A stretch of 64,000 nt of DNA from Streptomyces sp. Ru62 (GCF_002920615.1 NZ_PQSU01000035.1:1-64000), one strand, 5' to 3'; positions 38,687-53,600 are shown, numbered from the stretch's first letter. Notes: generated by a model from the letters alone, not told the origin. Translations and numbers: made by a program.

Positions 38687-41600
38687 TCAGCGCTGCGTCG
38701 GCCTGTGGTTCTGCTGCTGCGACTCGGCGCCGCCCCGGCGCAGATGTCCGGCCTGCTTCGCGGCGGCACCCGGCTTTTTCGCGATGCCGTTCGGCTTCTT
38801 CGACCCGCGCCGCGTAGTCGACTTGCCCCGCGCGGCCGCCGCGGAGACGCGCCCGGCCTTGGCGGCAGGCAGCGGCCGGGACAGTGCCTCCCCGAGCTGT
38901 CGCAGCGCCGGGATGTCCACCGTGGCGGAAGCGGCATCCCGCGACGCCGACGGCGGCCCGCTGGGGGAGGCGTAACCGGTCGCGGCGTCCGCGACGCCCC
39001 GCAGAGCATCGGCGGCCGGTGCGTCCGGGCCGTTCCCCTCGCCCCGCTGCCGCAAGCGGTCCGCCGCCGCCTGCGCCCATCCGGCGACCTTGTCGCACGC
39101 GGCGATCGAGACCTTGCGGAAGAATTCGCCGACGCGGTGGTCCCCCATCAGCCGATCGAAATGCTCCCCGGCCCGCTCTTTCATGACGCGGAACAGGTGG
39201 CCGAACGCGCCGCGCACCGTTTGGATCTGGCGCCACTCTGGGAGGTCCTGGAGCGCGGTGTCGTGCGTATCGGCCTGCTGCAAGGCGGCGTTGACGTCGG
39301 CTGCCTGCTGCGGACCGGGCGGGGGCGCCGCCGCTTCCACCGACTTGTCAGGGGCGGCAGTGGCCGGGTCGGTGGCGGCGGGCGGCGCCGCCGGCGCGGC
39401 GGGGGCGACGGCCTCAGCGAAGGCGCGTTGCAGCGTCGCCAGGTCAGCGTCGAGGTCGGCGACCAGGTCCTGAGCGGTGCCGTTCTCCGGCGACACGTGC
39501 TCCTCCCAGGCCTCCAGGACCGCCTGGAACTCGGTGCGGACGTCCAGCGGCCCGGCCGGGGGTTCCGTCACTGCGGTGCCCGCGGGCGGGGTCTCTGTGC
39601 TGGTGGTCCACAGCGGCAGCTCGCCAGGCTGCCGGACGGCTACCGGCTGCACTGCCTGGAGGGCGTCTTCCAACGCCCGGCGGATGCCATCGACGGCGGA
39701 GTCGAGGGCCGGACCGTTGTCCTCGGGCGGTGCCGCACCGTTCGGGCTCTCCGGGCCCGCAGCGTCCGCGGGCTCCGCCGGTGCGGCCAGAGGCTCCTCC
39801 CGCGCTGCCTGACTGGTCTGTGAGTCCGGGACTTCGGGACTCTGCAACTCCGTGGGTTCCTCGGACGCCCCGGTGTCCGCCGCAGTGGTGGGCTCCGGCC
39901 GCACCTCGGGCGCGGGCTCGGTCGGGGCAGCCTGTTCACGGACGGCGGCCCGCTCCGCCTGGACCGCGGCGAGCGTGGCCTGCACCTGGTCTTGCAGGCG
40001 CCGTGAGTCGTACAGGAGATGGGCCAGCGGGAAGGCCATCTGACGTCGCTCGGGATGCGCCGGGTTGGTCGGCAGCGTCGCTCCCCACTGATTGACGGAC
40101 CGCTGGACGGCGTCGAGATGGCTCGTCATCTGCTGGGAGTTGTGGCTGTCGGAGACGGCAGTGGTCACGACGGCGAGACTGCTGATCAGGTCCTGAAAGC
40201 GCGCGTCCTGCTCGAAGTCGGGGTAGGCCCGTCTGGCTGCGTAGATCACCGCGTTGCGGTGGTGCTCGGCGGTGTCGCGCAGGTTCGTCCGCAAGGCGTC
40301 CACCCGCTGATGGGGCGTGTCGCCGACAGCCGCGTCAGCCGGCGGACCGTACGGCGCGCCGGTAAGCGCCGAGTAGATGACGGCTGCATGGCCTGCCGCA
40401 CCCTGCGGCGTATCGGCCAGGTAAGTGACGTCGGCGGGCAGGTCCTCGACGGCCAGCCGCGCGAACCATCCGAACTCTGCCGGGTGGATGGTCGCGATGA
40501 CGAGGTCGCCCTGCAGCACTTCGCCGGAGTCGAACGGCTGGCCGTCCAGCCCGGACAGGCGCAGCCGGTAGCTGGCGTCCCCAGCGAGCGCGGCGGTCTC
40601 GACGTAGCGCTGGGGCTCGGGTGGTTCCTCTGTGGTCGGTTCGCCGGGTGCCTCGGTGGTGTCCGGGATTGGCGGGGTGGTCATAGTCGGTTCCTCCGAA
40701 GCGTCTCGCACCGTCTCGTCACTCGGGGCGGCCTCACCCGCCAGGGCCGGAGCCGGCGCGGCCGCCGTGCCGGGCTCCGGCGTCTGCTGGTCGCCGTCCG
40801 TCGTCTGGGGGCGGTCCTTCTCGTGGAACGACGCTTCGCGCTGTTCCTCGTGCATCCCCTCATCTGGGGTCGCGCCCGCGGGCTCCGGTGCGGTCTGGGG
40901 GGCCGGCAGGCGATCCGACGCCGGATCGTCGTCCACCACGGTGTCCGCCGCGGTATCGCCCGAAGCGTCGTCGACAGCGGCTGACGGATCCCGCTCTTTC
41001 CGGGGGGCCGGTGCTGGGTTGTCGTCCGTGACGCTCTCCGTCTCGGTGTCCGCGGTCGGCGTGCCCGCAGGCGGTTCCCCGAGGCCTTCGGCGGCCGCGG
41101 CCGGGGCGTCGGGGCCCTGCTCGGTGCGGGGCTCCGGGGCGTCGTCGGCATCGGCGGGCGGCTGTTCGGCGGGTCCGGTGTCGGCGGCCGCGCTCTGCGG
41201 GGCGGCGGTGTTCCGCTCCGCCGAGTTCGCGGTGAGGGCGGCCAACTCCGCCTCGAAGGCGGCGACCGTCGCCTGCGAGCGGGAGGCCAGGAGGGCGGCG
41301 GCCTCCCGTACCTGCCTCAGTGGGCCGCGCAGGTCTTCGTTGACCACGGTCTCCAGGACGCCACTCCAGACCGCCACTGTGTGGACCTCAAGCACCAGAT
41401 CGGCGGGCGAGATCGCGGGCCCCTCCCGCAGCATCCGCTCAGCGTCCCGGTAGGCCGTCGCCAGCTGGGCGACGGGGTTGGTCGGGATTCGCTGGCCGTC
41501 GGACCGCTGCTGCCGGTCCGCCTCGTAGTAGCGCTGGACCGTGGGCAGGGCGTCCCACCGCGCGAACGCCGCGCTCAGCCGGTCGATGTCCGCCTGTGCT

Positions 41601-44600
41601 TCCCTGTCGGTTTCGTACGGCCCGGCAACGTCGAGAGTCGCCAGGTCGACGTCCAGGAGCACCACGTCCAGCTCCGGCACCTCAGCGGCGACCGGTGCCT
41701 CAGCTGCTGCCGACGTCTCTGGGTGGTGGGCCTGGCGGTGCGCCAGAGCCAGTGCCTCACCGGCGGGGGCGCGGCCGGCGTCCTCGGCGACATCGGCGCG
41801 CTCGGTCCAGCTGCACACACACCACGCCTCGACCCACGACATACCCGGGCCGCCGAGGGTGACGGCCGTCGCGTGCGGCACCCCGTCAGCAACCGCCGTG
41901 GCGTGGAGGCGGAGCCGTTCGAGCATCGGCGCCCACGCGGACATGTAGCTGTCGACGGCGGTGCAGGATGCGATCAAGGTCCCCGACTGGTCCTCGATCA
42001 GGAGCGGCGCCAGGTCACCGGAGGCGGTGCGGCCTTGCCACTCCCGGCGGACTGTATAAGAGGCGCCGGTCTCGGCGGTGATCGTCCACGAGCCGTCAGG
42101 GTGGTACTGGATCGCCTCCGACTCCCCGACTTCCGGCAGTATCCACAGTCCGGCGTCATAGCGCATGCGGCGGGCGACGGTGAACCCGGCGGCCAAGTCC
42201 CCGCCAGTCTTGGTCGCATGCTCAGCGACGGCCGCCAGGGCCGCGCTCTCGCCCTCGCCGGCACCGATGCTGATCACGTCCCACCGGCCCGACGGCTCTA
42301 CGCCGTGCCAGGTCGCCCGCCACATGATCCCCCGCGCGTCCTTGCCCTGGTTGTCGTGGGAGATCTCGTACTTGCCGACGGTCAGCCCGGGGCCGGTGAC
42401 GGTGAACTCATACGAGGACAGCTCGCCATTGCGGCCCCGCGGGCTGACGGTCAGCGTATTGACGTCGACGACCTCGGGTACCGCCTCAGCAGGCTTCGTC
42501 GCCGCGTCGCTGCCCCCCACCCCCAAGCCCGCGAGTTCGAGGATTGCGACGGCCACGCGGTCGGCCTCGTTCGCCGCTTCCATGGGGGTCGAGCCACGCC
42601 GGGCGACCAGCGCGGCCCGGTCCTGGCGGACTGTGAACGCCTCATCCGCTGCCCGCTTCTGTGCCTTCGCGTCCCCACCCGCAGCCTTCACCTCCGCTCG
42701 TGCTTCACGCATGGCACGGTCGTCGCCCGCTTCGCACGCCTCGGCGATTATCTGAGCCGTCAGAGCCTGGGCGGGCCATGGGGCGGTCTCTCCGGCATCC
42801 AGCGCGGCCGACAGCATCTGTCCGGCAACCTCAGCGATTCGGTCGGGCCACTGCCGCCAGTGCAGGTCGCCCACCTTCGGATCACCCTTGGCCAGGGCCT
42901 CCACAAGGCTCTGAACGTCGCGGTGGCCGATGTGCCTGTCCTCGTCGTTCAGGAGCCGGTGAGACAGGCACCGCGCGCACACGGTGTAGTGGCCAAGTTC
43001 GCTGCCCTGGTCAGTGTCGACGGCGACCGTGTACCGGGCACCCGACCGCTTTGCGCTGCACTTGCCGACGTGCGGCGTCGACGCATCGCAGTACGCGTCC
43101 GGCGTGTCGGTCATGTCGTCCGTGAGCTGGGCTACGACGCGTAGCCGCGCGTTCGGGATGGCTTGCTGGGCTGAGTGCCAGATCTTCCACTCGGCGACGT
43201 ACTGCCGGTTATCCGGGCCCTTGCGGGACCAGTCCTCACCGGTGCGGCCCTGCGCGCCGTCCGGGTCGGTCAGGTGCTCCCAGCCCCACCGGCACGACGC
43301 GATGAGGCCGATGCGGCCGAACCGGCTGACCAGGTACACGCCCTCTTCGAGCTGGACGCGGTCTGTGGTCGTCTCGAACTGGGGGGCCTGCGCCGTCAGG
43401 TGCGCGTACCGGGCCCACAGGGACGCGAACCGGGTACGGGTCGCCGAGTCCTCACGGATCCGCGCCAGCACGGCGGTAAGGGGCCGGTCCTCCAGGTTCG
43501 CGGCCCACCAGTGGGAGCCTTCAGCGTCGTGACCGGCCTCCCACTGGTCCTCATCCGGACGGGCGTACGTCACAGGGCGCAGCCGGAACGTGTGTCCGCC
43601 CGCCGTTGTCAGAATCCAGCCCGTTGCCGGTTCGCGCGAGTCGGTGAACGACACGGGGGCGATCGTCTCGCCCTCGATGAGCGCCGCCCGAAGCTGCGCT
43701 TCTCGCCCGTCCTCGGTCATCACCGACTGGGCAAGTGGTTCATCAGCAGGATCGGCCCGGCTGTCCGAGGCCGTCTCCGGCTCCGCCGGGCCCTCTGCCG
43801 GGTCCTGTGCCGGATCGTCGAACAACCCGAGCTGTTCTGTCCCTGCGCCGGGTGCGACCGCGCTCCCTCTTCTCCGGGCGCGAGTTCGGTCGGGGGTGGG
43901 TGTTGGCGTGGGCTGCTCGACGTCGGCCGGAGCCGCCACGAACGCGTGCTCGGCGGCCACGGCCGGGTCGTCCGGGCTGGGCTCGGTGCGTTTCTTCCGG
44001 ACATCGGCGGAGGGCTGTTCGGTGGCTTCCTTGTCGGCGGCCGCGCTCTCCGGGGCGACAGTGTTCTGCTCTGCCGAATTCGCGGTGAGGGCGGCCAACT
44101 GTTCCTCGTGGTCGTGCGCACCCGAGTCAGCGAACGCATGGCTGGTGACGTCAGCGCCCTCGGCTTCCCGTCGGGCTTTGGGAGTTAGGGCCGAAGGGCC
44201 GGATGATTCGGTGGCCGCCATCTTCTCGCTCGCGGCCTCTAGGACTTCGGTGATCTCCAAGCCGTAGAAACGCTCACCTTCGACATCTGCGGCGTACAGC
44301 CCGTCGTCATAGCTGATCTCGGCTCGGCGGTACTGCCACTGTCCAGGTCCGAGCGATCCAAGCCGGACCCCTTTGAACTCTTCCGGCGGCGAAGGCGGCA
44401 GGTTCGCGTCTGGCGTCTCGACGGAATCGTCTGGCGGAGCGCCCCTTTCACCCTCGGCATGCCACAGGAACAGCCGGTAGGCGTCGCCCTTCGTACGGCA
44501 CCAGGCGTCACCTTTACGGCGTGTGACGAAGCCGGTACGGCCGGGGCTCTCGCAGGTGACATGCCACTGCCCGTCTCGTTCCTGGAGCAGCCGGCCGGGA

Positions 44601-47600
44601 GACCAATCGAATCGCGTGAGCTGGGCGGTGTGGTCGCCGTGCTGCACATGGAGGACGGAAACGGTCTTAAGGGGGTTGCCAGCGAGGCTCTCCTGCGGCG
44701 AGACAGTCTGCGTCAGCCCGTCGTTGGTCGAGGCCTCCGAGGTGGCGGACACGTCACTCGCCTCCTCACTTGTAGCGGTACGGTCCCGCGCCCCTTGCTC
44801 AAGGTGGTCGGCGTCGGCGCGTAGCTGGCGAGCCTGTACGTCGAGGTGCTGGCGCAGCCGGTGCAGGGGCAGGCCGACGTAGCGGTTGAGTATGTCGTCG
44901 TCGGTGGCAGCAAACAGCGCGGCCGCGGCGGCCTCCGCGGCCTCCATCGCCGCGGCGTTGGCCCGGTAGGCGTCCACGCCCCTCGCGGTCGCGTCGATCG
45001 CCCCGATCGCCCCGCTGAGCGCCTGGATCTCGTCCTGGGGGCCAGCGCCGTCCGGCCAGACGCGCGAGGTGACCTCGGCGACGGCGGCGTGCAGGTCGTA
45101 GGTCCGCTGAGTCTCCAACGCGACCTGGTCGTGGCTGCCGTGGCGGCCGAACACTGCGGCGACGACCTGCGGTGCCCGCCGCTCGCGCGGCACGACCTGG
45201 ACCTCATCCGTGAGGTTCAGGGCGAAGCCGTTGGCGGTGCCCTTGGCCACGTCGCGGGTGGAGAACGCCATGACGCTGCCCCTGCGGTTGTTGTCCGCGA
45301 ACCGCAGTTCGGTGACGGTCTCGCCCCGCGTGCCGCCGTCGGCGATGAGGTCGCCCAGACGGATCTGCGCCACGGTGCGGGTCTCCGGCCGCAGGTCGTC
45401 ACGGTGTTCAGCCGGGATGAGCTGCGCCCGCGCGGGCAGTTGCCGGATGAAGACGCTCTCTGGCGCGGTCACCTCCCTGCCGGTCTGGTCGAGGATCACG
45501 GCATCGAGCAGCGTGGTGTTCTGGTGGTAGTCGCGGTACCCGGGGTAGACGGTGCCGGTGACGGTGGCTGTTTCCGGCACGGGCAGTCCCCAGGCCTCGC
45601 CGTCCCATTCGATGCTTCTGCCGCTCACGACAATCGTGATCCGGTCGCCGCCCTGTAGCGCCTCGCGGGCGACCTCGTGGGGGTCCTGCGATGCTGCGGC
45701 GGTAGCCGTCTCCTGTGCTGCGGGTCCTTCCGGCTGCTGTTCGTTGTGCTGCTCGGCATCGGCCGGCGGGGCCTCTGGGACGGCGGCGGTCGCGGGCTCG
45801 GCGGCCACGCGGGTCCCCCAGATCTGGCGGGCGCGGGCGAGTTTACTGACCTCGGATCGCTCCACGTTGAAGGTGGAGACGACGTGCTCGAAGCACAGGG
45901 GTTCGCTGTCGCCGACGCGGTAGAGCGGCTGAGGCTCGGCGTCTGCCGCGTGCAGGTCGGCCCCCCCGCACCTTCCGCCGGCCGCCAGGGCGAAGTCGTA
46001 GTCGCGGTGGTGCGCGCGGAGAGGCCTGGCTGCGTCTTCGCGGGCCTCCCGGACCACACGCTCGCAGATCTCGACCGCTTCGCCCCGGCTTTCTGCCCTG
46101 CCGAAAGCCCGGACCTCTTCGCCGTCGATCTCGATGTGAGGTGTGAAGAGCTGGGTGCCACTTGCTTCGTGGCGGGTCACTTTGACCACGAACGGCACGC
46201 CGTCCGCGAGGACGTCGAAAACCAGCTCCGGCCCGCGTGGCGTGGTCTCGCCGACCACGACCGGGATTGGCTTGCGTACTACGGCCAGGCCCTTGCGCGG
46301 CACATAGTCGGCGTACGAGGTGAGGGGCTCGGCGGGGATGGAGTCCACGGGGGGCATGTCCTTGAACGGCACCTGTTCCGCCGGCCCGTCGGCGGGCCGC
46401 AGGTCCACAGCGGCGCCGTTGAGGGCGTATGTGTAGCCGGTGGCCTTCTTCCCGCTCCGGCTGAGGACGTGGTACTCGCCGGTGACGCCGGTCCGGTCGG
46501 TGCTGACGTACCAGGTGTCCTTGCTCGCGCCGGGTGACATCACCTGGCCGGTCACCTGCTGGCCGTTCCGCCCGTCTCGCCAGGTCACCCACGAGCCGAT
46601 GTCGTACTCCGCGGGCGTCAGGCCCGGGGCGTCCTGCTGGTGGGTCAGGCTCAGGGGCGGCAGCGGCCGGAACGGCGCCAGGCGGTTGGCCGCCTTGTAG
46701 GTCCGGCGCCACCGGGCCAGCTGATCGGCCTGTTCCGCGGGCGTCTGGGTTGCCTGCTCGTCCTTGACTGCGACGACCGCAGCGAATTCGCTGCGGCGCC
46801 GCTGATAGTCCTCCACGGCCTCCTGGTGGAAGCCAGCGTCCGCAGGGACGGCGAGCAGGGTGAACGTCAGCCGCCCGTCAGCGCTGGTCAGGCGCTCTCG
46901 CCCGTCGTCCGCCGCGCCTGCACTGGCCGTGTCATGCCTGGCAGGGGCCGCCTCGGGCTGGACCTCTTCTACGGTCATCTGTCCGTCCGGGATGCCGTCG
47001 CCGTCCCCTTCCGTGTCCGTCTCCGGCTCATCCTGCGGGGCCGGGCCCAGGATGCGTTCGGGCGGTGCCAGGCCGAACTCCTCGTACAGGTTTGCTGTTC
47101 CGTACCCGTCGCTGTCTTGCTCCGGGGTCGGCTCGGTCGGCTGCTGACTGGTGTTGCGCTGTTCGAGCGTCGGCGGGGATGCCTCGCTGTCCGCCGGTTC
47201 CGTGTCCAGCTTGTGCAGTTCGCGCAGGGCGTCATAGTGCTTGCTGGTGCCGTGCTCCGGCTCGCGCACCATGTAGTTGCCGTTCCGGGTGTAGCTGATC
47301 ACGGTGCCGATGAACTCAGGCTGCGGCACGTAGGTCTTGTTCCACGTGTCGTAGTTCATGGGGGTTACGCGGACCTGCTCGCCGGGCGCGTAGAGGGTGG
47401 TGACGTCTTCGACGGCAGGCGCCTCCGCGGAGGGCGGAGGGCGTTCTTCGGTGTCGCCGGGCGGCTCGGCGGACTGCTCTGCCGGTTCCTCGGTGCTACT
47501 TTCCTCTGGCTCCGGCGAGGCCTGCTCCCGAGGAGCTTGGGCCTCATCCACAGGGTGGGCGCCGGAGCTAGTAGTGCGCCTGCCGGTCGTTTCGTCGGGC

Positions 47601-50600
47601 GCAGGCGCGGGCACGGGTGCCGGGTTCGACGCCGGCGCCGGGGCTGTGGGCAGTTCGGGGGCGGGGGTCGTCTCGTCGAATACGGCGAGGGCAGCCGCAG
47701 CCTGGTCCACTTTGGCCTGATAAGGAGCGCGCTGCTTGGCTCGCTCCGCGATGGCCTTCTTGCGGCTCTCCGGAGTGGGGTACTTCTGCGGATCGAGCAT
47801 GGACTCGGTCAGCTCCGGGAGCTTGTCCCGCTCGGTGACCGCACCGACCACGGCGTCCAGCAGCTCGACGCGGCGCCGGGCGTGCTCGATGGCCGGGCCG
47901 TAGTCGACCGAGGCCTGCTGCGCGGCGAGCAGCGTGATCTCGGCTTCCAGGACCGGAAGACGCTCGCGGTCCATGAGCTGGTGGTCTTCGGCCTTCTCCA
48001 GCGCGGTCGCCAGGCGGCCGATGATGGTGCCGCCGAACTTCGGGTTGGCCAGGTCACCGATGGAGCAGACGGATTCGCTGTGCCGCAGGTCGGGGAAGCC
48101 GACGTGGGCGCGGATCTCGCCGCCGTCCAGGATCTCCGGCCGTACCGCGAAGTCGAGCCCTCCGAAGGTGCCGATCACCGTCCACGACCCCATCCCGAGG
48201 CTGCTGTGGCCGCGCAGGGCGTCGGCGACGGCCTGGCGCACGACCGGGCCGGCCTCGCCACGCTTGTCGAAGTCGCGGCCGCCGACCCGGATCTGGAAGG
48301 TATCGCCGCGGATCGTGGCGGTGACCTTCGGCAGGGCGGCGTCCCGGGCGGCGATGGCGCGCTGGGTACTGGCGAGTTCGTTCTCCTTGGCGAGCAGCAG
48401 CTCCGCCTGGCGGACGCGGTCGGCGGCCGCGTTGCGCCGGTCGGCTTCCAGGCCCTTGAGGCGGACCTGGGCCTCCATGAACTGCCGCATGTACGGGTTG
48501 CCGCCGATTTCGGCGGCCATCGTGGCGTAGTCCCAGTCGCTCGCGCCGATCTCTTCGACGGTGTCGTTGTCGTCGTCGCCCTCGCCGGGCGGGCGCTGGA
48601 TGTCGCGCAGGCCCTCCGCCTTGGAGGTGAGCAGTCCGACCTGCCAGGCGTCCATGCTGCCCTTGGTGGCCAGGAAGTAGATGTTCACTTCCTCGTGCTG
48701 GTTGCCGGGGCGGATGACGCGGCCGTTGCGCTGGATCATGCTGGCCGGGGTCCAGTCCTGGTCCAGGTGCATCAGGGCGTAGGCCCGGTTCTGGCCGTTG
48801 AAGCCGGTGCCGAGGACTTCGGTGGAGCCCATGAGGACCGCGATGCCGCCGTTGTTGGCGGCGTCCGACATCGCGGCCTTCTTCTCCGGGGTGGCGTGGT
48901 CCTGCGCGAACTGGACCATGTCGCGGGGCACGCCCCGGGCGGCGAGCAGGTCACGCAGTTCGGCGTAGGCGTCGAAGCCGCCCTTGTTGCTGCCGCCGGG
49001 GGTGCCGCTGTTGCAGAAGACGAAGAACAGCCCGCCGGGGACCGGGTGCGGGGTGTCGTCGCGGCTGGATACGGCGTAGGTGTGGTCCTTGTGGGCGTGG
49101 TAGCCCGCCGCGATGATGTCGGCCGCTGTCACCAGCTTGTTCGCCGCGGGCGCGCCTGCGTCCACCAGCCGGGGGTCGAGCGCGACCGCGCGGCCCTCGC
49201 CGGAGACGGCCAGCATGTTGTCCTCGTCGCGGGTGACCTCCCCGGCGTGGATCGCCTGGCCGCGGGCCACCAGGGCCTGGAGCCGGGCGCGCTGGTCGGC
49301 GGTCGGCTCCACCAGCACCAGTTCCGGGGCGCCGCCGGCGAGCTTGGGCCGCTCGATCCCGACGTCGTCGCCGGTCTTTGTGTCGGCGGCCAGCCCCCAC
49401 ATCACCTTCATCGTGGACTTCGACACGAACCGGGAGAAGCGTTCGACGATCGTCAGTCCGCTGCCGTCCGGTGCCATCTCGATGCGCTGGACCTTCTGCC
49501 CGAAGGTCTCCGACCACAGGTCCGGGCCGTGCACCCCGAACTGGTCCAGCAGCCACGGCGTCGCCAGTTCGAGCACCGAGTACTGCTCGAAGATGGAGTT
49601 TTCCATCGGCGTGCCGGTTGCGAGGGTGACGGTGGGGCGGCCGCCGTGGGCTTCCGCCACCTGGTGGTGCCACCTGAGCTTTTGGTGCAGGTCGACCGCG
49701 CGGACGCTCGCGGTCTCGCCGCCGGCCTCCTTGGAGCGGAAGCCCACGGCGGTGAAGCGGTGCGCTTCGTCGATGAGCGCGTAGTCGAACCCGAGGTCGT
49801 TCCAGTACACCTCGCCCGGGGTGCGCATCGGTGCGGCGTTGCGCCGGATGCGGGCTTCCACCGTGGTCAGGCGCCGTTCCAGCTGCATCAAAGCGAAGTT
49901 GTTGTGCGGGACTCCGCGCTCGCGCTTGAGCTGTTCCTTGAGCGACTCGATCTCGCGGAAGAGGTACAGCTCTTGCTGCTCGGGGCTCATCCGGATCGAC
50001 CCGAAGGCGCCCTCGGTGAAGATGACCAGGTCCGGGGTGTTGGCGCGCAGCCACTCCAGGACCGGGCGCCGGTTGCCGTCGGCGAGGTCGTCGGAGGTGA
50101 TCAGGCGGATGTCGGCATTGGGGTAGAGCAACTTGGCTTCGTCCAGCCACTGCCGGGCCAGGTGCGGCTGGACCACTGCGAAGGGCTTGGTGATCTGCCC
50201 GGAGGCTTTAAGGGCCTGTGAGCCCAGCACCATCGTGGTGGTCTTGCCGAGGCCGACCTCGTGTGCGAGGACCACGCCCCGCTCGAACTGCATCCGTGCG
50301 GCCGCCGAGAGTTGCCACGGGTGTGGGGTCCGTTTCGGATTGTCGGTGTACCCGGCCAGGGTCGGGGCGAGACCGTCGTAGTTGCGGACGACGTGTCCGT
50401 TCATCTGCCGGTTGTAGGCGTCGGTGAGCAGCGTGACCCGGGCGGTACTGGCGGTGCAGTAGTCCTCGAACGCCGACCGCATCGCGTCGGCCTTGTAGCG
50501 CATCGCACGGGTGGCGTCCTCGTCCACCCCGTCGCCGTCGAGGACGTTGACCACCATCGAGGCCCGCCCGAGCAGGGCCTTGGCGATGTGCACCGCCGAG

Positions 50601-53600
50601 CGCCGTTCGGTGCCCTTGAGCGCGTTGATCGCGTCGGGCACCTTGCCCGCGGCCAGGGACCAGCCGTAGCGCTCGTTGTGGCTGACCTGGAGGGTCGGGT
50701 CGCCGAGGTACTCCCGCAGGAAGCCCTGCACGAGGGGCGCGGGAATCCAGTGCGCGCCGAGTTGGGCGGTGAACTGCCCCAGGCGCTTGGGCGGCGGCTG
50801 CACTGCTTCCAGCGCGGCGACGTTCACCGCGTACGTCGGATCGGTGGCGGCCGCCTCGCGGGCCTGTTCGAGCTTCACTCGGACCGGCCCGGACAGGTAG
50901 GCGCCGGCGTGCTCCAGCTTCTTGGTGACCGGGTTGTCGAAGACCTCGGTGCCCAGGCGGCGGCGGGCCTCTTCGGGGGTGGTGCCCAACAGGGAGGCGA
51001 TCAGCGGCAGGTCCACGCCGCCGGTGGCGCCCATCACGGCCGACAGCGCCGTCTTCGGGTCGTCCGTGGGCTCCAGGTCGCCGCGGCGGGTGCCCGGCCG
51101 CCGGGTGAGGACCTCGGAGGGTACCGGCCGGTCGTTCGCCCGGTCCCAGTGCTCCAGGCCCAGCACGACGGCGGCGTGCGGGTCCTGGTGGAACCAGCCC
51201 CAGCCCGTGGGAAGGCGTTCGTCGTCGGCCAGGTCGACGCCGGCGGCGCGGGCGGCGGCCCTGGCCTCGTCGGTCGGCAGTGCCATCCGGGTCTGCCGGG
51301 GCCGGGACAGCGGTCCGTGCGCCGTGGTGTAGGCGGTGTGCAGTCGGGCGAGCTGGCTGCGGACCTCGCGCGCACGGTCGGGGTCGCTGCCGGTGCGGTC
51401 CAGCTCTTGCAGTTCGCTCGCGGTGTCGCGCAGTGACAGCAGTGCCCGCAGCTGCTCGGTGCCGGTGACACCGTCGGCGGTGATGACCCGGACCGGATCC
51501 TCGCCGTTGATGTGCTGCCAGATCCGCCCGTCGTCGTCGGTGTAGAGGCGGCCGGTGAAGTCCGTCGCGTGCTTCTCGCGGGCGGTCTGCAGCAGCAGCG
51601 GCGCGCGGTCGGGCCCGTCCTCGTGCGGGACGTAACCCTGGCCGTCGGCGACCGCCGCGGCGGCGGAGGCCTCCATTCGCTCGCGCAGCAGCCGGGGGGC
51701 CTCGCCCGGGTCGCCCTGTACCGTCACCCGCGGCCCGTACGGCCCCGTCTCGGACGTCAGGCGTCCCAGCACGTTCTCGGGGTGCTGGGTGAAGTAGGCG
51801 TTCACCGGGAGGGTGTTGCCGCCCAGGTCCCGCTCCGGTGCGTCGATCCACGTCTGGTCGCCCGGTTCCTCGCCCTCCGCGCGGCGGCGGAAGACCAGCA
51901 CATCGGCGACCACGTCGGTGTCGGCGGTCTCGCCGAAGGTGCCCGCCGGCAGGCGGTACGCGGCTGCCAGGTCGCCCCAGCGGGACATAGCCCGGCGGGC
52001 GGAGGTGTCCTCGCCGTCCAGCGTCCACCGCGAGGTGATCACGGCCATGTAGCCGCCCGGCCGCAGCAGTGCGAGCTGCTTGATGATGAAGCCGTTGTGC
52101 AGGGAGTGCCCGGTCGCGCCGTAGCGGCGTTCCCCGAATGGGGCCTGCGCGAACGGCACGTTCCCGATCACCAGGTCGAACGTGCCGACCGGGGCGTCGG
52201 TGTCGGTGAACGACTCCGGCAGCACGTTGGCGTGCGGGTAGATCCGGGCCGCGATCGCCGCGGTGGTGGGGTCCACCTCGACGCCGGTCAGCCGCGCGGT
52301 CTCCGGGGCCACCCCGAAGAACGCGCCGGACCCGCATCCGGCTTCCAGGACCTCCCCGCCGTCGAAGCCGTACGCGGCCAGGCCCTGCCACATCGCCTCA
52401 GCGACGCCTTGCGGGGTGTAGTGGGCCGACAGCACGGCCCGGGAGGCCGCCCGCCACTCGAAGGGGTCCAGCAGCTCCCGCAGCTCGCCGCGCACCCGGT
52501 CGTACGACTCCCAGCGGGCATGGTCTGCCTCGAACCGGCCCTCCCACTCGCCGCCGGGTGCGTAGATCGGCTCATCGGGGTCCGGCTCGTCGAGGAACAC
52601 GGTCGGGACCGAGCCCCAGCCTGACCAGCGGGCCAGGACGCGCTTTTCCTCGGTGGTGGCGCCGCGGCGGGCGCTCTCCAGCTCCCGCAGCACCTTGATG
52701 GCTTCGAGGTTCGCCTCAGCGCGGGCCATCGGACCGCGCGGCAGGTCGGCCGGGTCGGGGCGGAACCGCGCTACAGGTTCTCCAGCTCCCTGCGGATCGC
52801 CGCCAGCTCCAGTGCTTCCGGACTCAGCGGCGCCGCCGGGCTGTCCGCGTCCTCCGGCGGCGGCAGCATCTCGCGCAGCACCTGCTCCCGCGCTGTTGCC
52901 TTGATCTGCTCCATCTGCCCCACCCGGGCCTGGTAGCCCGTCTCCGGCTCCAGGGCCTCCTCCAGGTCCTCCTCCGCCGCGGCGATCGCCTCGCTCATCT
53001 GCGCCCCCAGCTGCCGGAAGTACCGGTCCGGGTCCTGCATCGCCGCCAGTTCCTGCGGCCGGAACTCCTCCCAGTGCCTGCGCAGCAGTGTCTCGTACTG
53101 GCTCGTCGTCGACATCGGCCTCGCCTCCCTCTTGCTCGTTGACGGTACCGGCCAGCGCCGCCATCTGCGCCGCCAGCCGGGACTGGTCCACCCCGCGCCG
53201 GTCGACGTCGCCGCCGGCGGCGCGGACCTGTTCGATCACCGCGTTGATGCCGATGAGCGCGGCGCCCATCGTCGGGATGCGCCGCTTGGCGGCCTCCCGC
53301 TCCCGCTTGGGCAGGTTCTCGTCCAGCGACTGCTCGCGCAGGTCCTCCGTGGTCCGCTCCGCGATCCGCGCCAGCTCCCCGAGCAGCCCCTCCTCGAAGT
53401 GGAACGGGTAGGCCTGCATCACCTGGTTCGTGAGCGGGTTCGCCACCTTCGTCCGTGTCGGCAGCTGGTAGGGGGTGAGGAGGGTGAGCACCCGGTCGTA
53501 CTCGGGGGAGAGTTCCGAAGGCCTGCGCCGCAGCCATGACACCAGCGGGTCGTGGGCGCTGACCGGCAGGTCCACTTCCCGCTCCAGGCCCCAGGTGCGG

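Noticed and set aside
46640..50221. Open frame of about 1,190 codons on the plus strand
   Set aside because: It lies wholly antisense to the giant gene, which has the conserved helicase motifs. Long antisense frames are expected in such GC-rich DNA.
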